From an uncultured Ignavibacteriota bacterium (lineage in GTDB: Bacteria > Bacteroidota > Ignavibacteria > Palsa-1295), in contig CAIUMP010000056.1 in NCBI GenBank assembly GCA_903900335.1, positions 1-64,000 of the forward strand: a stretch of 64,000 nt of DNA, read 5' to 3'. A program made the translations under genes and the position numbers. The notes beneath the pieces were generated by a model. That model ran no database searches and was not told where the DNA came from. It saw nothing but the letters and a program-made list of their open reading frames with translations. Of this stretch, positions 61,514 to 64,000 are shown in pieces. The stretch's first letter is position 1. Each line of letters opens with the position of its first letter.

Positions 61514-63304
61514 ATGCTACATATACTACTCGGTGACTCTCGTGGTGACCAGGACCTCATAAAAAAGAAGAGAGTGAGGGAGTGGAAAGTACCGAAGGGT
61601 GCGAAGGAAGGTGACCCTGTGGTCCTATTTTTCAAAGGAGAGAATTCCTCATTCCTCGCTGAAGGAAGGATTGCTAGTAGCCCTGAATTCAGAACTACTG
61701 GTGATTACCGTTCGACCATAGACCACATTCAGCGGTATGCTAAACCCGTCCCTCTTTCAAGTGTCGAGAAGGCTTTTGTTAAGTCCGGATGGAACAGGGG
61801 TAAACAACTGGGCTACACTTCGCTCACGGGAGCGGAGGCCAAGACGCTTCTCGATCTTATCGAGAAGCACTCGCATGCAGGCACCTCAAACGAATCTGAA
61901 CCTGAAGAAAGAACCCTTGTTCCAAATGAACCAAAGCAGTACGTCTCATACTGGACTCCTGAGAACGCAGAATTCGATACGGGGAAGAATTTTGAGTATG
62001 CTTGGAGTGCGTTCTTCAACTCGCTAACTCAAGATGATACTCTTTGGATGGTTACCTCGAAGGATAAGAAACTGTTTCTTCTCGCTCGTGGAAGGGTAAA
62101 AGAAGTATTACCACAAAACATGGCCAAAACACATCCCGCTTTTAGGGGCAAAAAGGATTGGCCCGAGGAAGGCAAGAAGCAGAAATACTGGGCAATTATT
62201 CAGCAGCCAAGTTCCCAAATTGTTTGGAATGATATCACTGATATTAAGGGTGTATTGCGATTTGTATTAAAAAATGGCGTAGTACTTCCGCTCCCGAAGG
62301 ATCCGGCGCAATGGGGCAATTGGCTAAGAGGTCTGCACAAACTTTCAACTTCATCCACTCGACTACTACAAACTCGATTTGGAGCAGTAGCGAGCGATGG
62401 CGCTCTGGCTGCTCCCTCAGAGGACATTGAGGCACCCGAGGAGACGAATGCGCAGACTGTGACAAATTATACCACGTACTGGAAGCCGCAAACAGCAAAA
62501 TCTAATGAAGGCACACTAATGGTTAGCGCAGCAAGCGCGCGATACAAGCGTGTCTTGAAGGGTGATGTCTTATGGATTCTTATGGTCAAAGATGCTCATC
62601 TCTACCTCGTAGGGATGGGAGCGATTGAAGAGGTCATGACGGATGAGCAAGCCGTTGAGAGATTTGGTGATGATAGGTGGGAAGCCGAATGTCATGTCGC
62701 ATTCAAAAAACCCTACGTGCCCTATGAATTGCGGGACATTACAGACCTGTCAAAGGAACTCCGTTTTGAAGGGTCTAATTCGAGCCTTCCAGACGATCCC
62801 GGGAAGTGGGCGAATGCGCTCCGAGCGCTTCGCAAGCCTACACAGCACTCTGTCAAGTTGCTTGCGAATAGATTGCAAGTTCCGGTGATCGCAAGCGATT
62901 CTTCCCCGCTTGACGAATTGAAATTAGGCAATGCTCCGGTCGGGGCTGGCTTTGGCGATTCAATTTCGAATCGAAAAGTCGAGAAAGCCGCGATCAAGTT
63001 TGTGACGTCTCATTTTGAAAAACAAGGGTGGAAAGTCACTTCTAAAGAACAAGAACTATGTGGTTATGACTTGCTATGCGAGAAGGGTAAGAAGATTCAG
63101 CATTTGGAAGTTAAAGGCGTCAAGGGAGTCGGAGAGTCCGTTATACTAACGAGAAACGAGGTAGCCTATTTGGATCAGCCTTCTTCGTTTGTTTGCGTGG
63201 TGACGTCGGCTCTCAGTATGCCAAAATTGACTCGCTATTCAGGAGAGGAATTCAAACGGCAGTTCAAGCTAAATCCGTATGCCTTCATGGCAACGAAGGT
63301 ATAG
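61514..63304 (+). CDS. Multi-PUA/EVE-like protein with C-terminal DUF3883 nuclease domain
   Basis: A 596-residue cytoplasmic protein. Residues 1-120 look like an EVE/PUA-like module (KEGDPVVLFFKGENSSFLAEGRI). Two tandem copies of a further module follow, about 143-288 and 319-455, each with (Y)xxYWxP, LWM/ILMV then (K)LFLLARGRVKEVL or LYLVGMGAIEEVM, a DITD(I/L) and an (L)P(L/D)D/KDPxxWxxxLRxLxK end. The last 110 residues match DUF3883, a PD-(D/E)XK fold: VEKAAIKFVTSHFEKQGWKV (Glu490), GYDLLCEKG (Asp519) and QHLEVKGVKG (Glu532, Lys534). EVE/PUA domains bind modified bases; with a nuclease this suggests restriction of modified DNA. Lower GC than its neighbours. A ribosome site AGGAAAG precedes ATG. 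Confidence 0.72.
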   Translation: MLHILLGDSRGDQDLIKKKRVREWKVPKGAKEGDPVVLFFKGENSSFLAEGRIASSPEFRTTGDYRSTIDHIQRYAKPVPLSSVEKAFVKSGWNRGKQLGYTSLTGAEAKTLLDLIEKHSHAGTSNESEPEERTLVPNEPKQYVSYWTPENAEFDTGKNFEYAWSAFFNSLTQDDTLWMVTSKDKKLFLLARGRVKEVLPQNMAKTHPAFRGKKDWPEEGKKQKYWAIIQQPSSQIVWNDITDIKGVLRFVLKNGVVLPLPKDPAQWGNWLRGLHKLSTSSTRLLQTRFGAVASDGALAAPSEDIEAPEETNAQTVTNYTTYWKPQTAKSNEGTLMVSAASARYKRVLKGDVLWILMVKDAHLYLVGMGAIEEVMTDEQAVERFGDDRWEAECHVAFKKPYVPYELRDITDLSKELRFEGSNSSLPDDPGKWANALRALRKPTQHSVKLLANRLQVPVIASDSSPLDELKLGNAPVGAGFGDSISNRKVEKAAIKFVTSHFEKQGWKVTSKEQELCGYDLLCEKGKKIQHLEVKGVKGVGESVILTRNEVAYLDQPSSFVCVVTSALSMPKLTRYSGEEFKRQFKLNPYAFMATKV

Positions 63305-63326
63305 GAATTACAACGTTACAACTTCA

Positions 63327-63740
63327 ATGACCGAAAGCCTAGACCCTCGCATCCAACGCGCGCACATCGAAGGCGCGCCAGCCTCAGCCGGGCTCGAACC
63401 GAACGAGCACTGGGAGACCTTCGCGATCTTCCATCAGGATAAGCGCGGCGCCGCGCACGAGTTCGTCGGTATCGTCCACGCGCCCGACCCTGAGCTTGCG
63501 CTCGTCTTCGCGAAGGAGCAATTCGGACGCCGCAAGAAGACCGTGAATATCTGGGCCGTCCGCTCGACCGACATCTTCACCTTCCAGCACGAGGACGAGG
63601 ACATGTTCTCCACCGTGCCGGACAAAAACTATCGCGAGGCCTCCGGCTATCCGGTGCGCAAGCGTATCAACAAATATCTTTTCGATACCAAGGAAGAGCA
63701 GAAGGAAATGGAACGAATGGACGCGGAGGCGAAAGCATGA
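63327..63740 (+). CDS. paaB: Phenylacetyl-CoA 1,2-epoxidase subunit PaaB
   Basis: The small bridging subunit of the PaaABCE epoxidase. From ATG 63327 it has 137 residues. HWETFAIFHQDKRGAAHEFVGIVHAPDPELALVFAKEQFGRR and NIWAVRSTDIF are the family signature; the long acidic end (KEEQKEMERMDAEAKA) is normal. Its stop overlaps the paaC start by ATGA. paaA lies 2.85 kb upstream, separated by foreign-looking DNA. Confidence 0.9.
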   Translation: MTESLDPRIQRAHIEGAPASAGLEPNEHWETFAIFHQDKRGAAHEFVGIVHAPDPELALVFAKEQFGRRKKTVNIWAVRSTDIFTFQHEDEDMFSTVPDKNYREASGYPVRKRINKYLFDTKEEQKEMERMDAEAKA

Positions 63741-64000
63741 ACGACGCAATCAAAGACTTACTCTATCGCATGGCCGACGATGAACTCATCATCGGTCACC
63801 GCAACAGCGAGTGGACGGGCCTCGGGCCGATCCTCGAAGAAGACATCGCGTTCTCCTCCATCGCGCAGGATCAGATCGGTCATGCGCTGGCGATCTACAC
63901 GCTGCTTCAGCAACACTTCGAAGCAGGCACACCAGACGCCATCGCGTTCGGTCGCGACGAGAAGGATTTTCACTCGTCACACTTTGTCGAGCTTCCTATC
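63737..64000 (+). CDS. paaC: PaaC (5' part, continues past the window)
   Basis: The structural subunit that pairs with PaaA. From ATG 63737 the visible 88 residues begin MNDAIKDLLYRMADDELIIG, then HRNSEWTGLGPILEEDIAFS and SIAQDQIGHALAIYTLLQQ, as in PaaC proteins. The frame is open at the window end. ATGA overlap with paaB marks the original operon. Confidence 0.9.
   Translation, partial: MNDAIKDLLYRMADDELIIGHRNSEWTGLGPILEEDIAFSSIAQDQIGHALAIYTLLQQHFEAGTPDAIAFGRDEKDFHSSHFVELPI

Noticed and set aside
1-64000. tRNA, rRNA, transposase, integrase and complete prophage genes
   Set aside because: None was seen on either strand; the repeats described are non-coding elements.

Overview
The window looks like a chromosome segment of an uncultured or little-studied bacterium of the Bacteroidota/Chlorobi (FCB) lineage, possibly Kapabacteria-like. 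The grounds are a density of secreted proteins with type IX secretion (T9SS) C-terminal sorting domains, candidate promoters of the Bacteroidota form TAnnTTTG, many GTG/TTG starts, a fused alpha/beta 2-oxoacid dehydrogenase E1, and moderately high GC. The taxonomic call is inference; no rRNA gene or tRNA was seen.

Layout. 1-9.1 kb: end of a T9SS cargo gene, an orphan OmpR-type response regulator, an isoprenoid pair (type 2 IPP isomerase and polyprenyl synthase), a PTS phosphorelay of HPr and enzyme I without any permease, a desaturase, a surface lipoprotein and an outer-membrane protein. 9.3-13 kb: a branched-chain amino-acid type ABC transporter (binding protein and two permeases, no ATPases here) plus a HIT protein. 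13-28 kb: secreted T9SS proteins (one a probable metzincin protease, one a BNR-repeat protein), the fused E1, a SpoIIE phosphatase/STAS pair, a glycosyltransferase, a TMEM175-type channel and an XRE/ImmA regulator-protease pair. 28-33.5 kb: an envelope protein, a MEMO-like protein, a FAH-family enzyme, a lipoprotein, a DMT exporter and a GT-C-like membrane protein.

33.6-55.1 kb (minus strand) is a nearly complete division and cell-wall (dcw) cluster in canonical order: mraZ, rsmH, ftsL, PASTA-PBP, murE, murF, mraY, murD, ftsW, murG, murC, ftsQ, ftsA, ftsZ. It has a readable promoter with MraZ boxes at its head and a candidate terminator at its end. Three non-canonical genes sit inside it: an exported protein whose signal peptide is a copy of the ftsW 5' end, a PH-like membrane protein, and a DUF429-like protein with disordered arginine-rich arms. 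FtsZ carries two copies of the C-terminal partner-binding peptide.

55.3-64 kb holds a giant T9SS surface protein and then the phenylacetyl-CoA epoxidase operon (paaA, paaB, start of paaC). That operon is split between paaA and paaB by about 2.8 kb of foreign-looking DNA: an orphan VapB-like antitoxin with a 16-residue toxin stub, a duplicated 3' end of paaA, a small outer-membrane-like protein, and a 596-residue protein with two or three PUA/EVE-like modules joined to a DUF3883-type PD-(D/E)XK nuclease. The last is the best candidate for an undescribed system, possibly modification-dependent restriction. Several gene spacers are filled by palindromic or oligonucleotide-periodic repeats, each described below.
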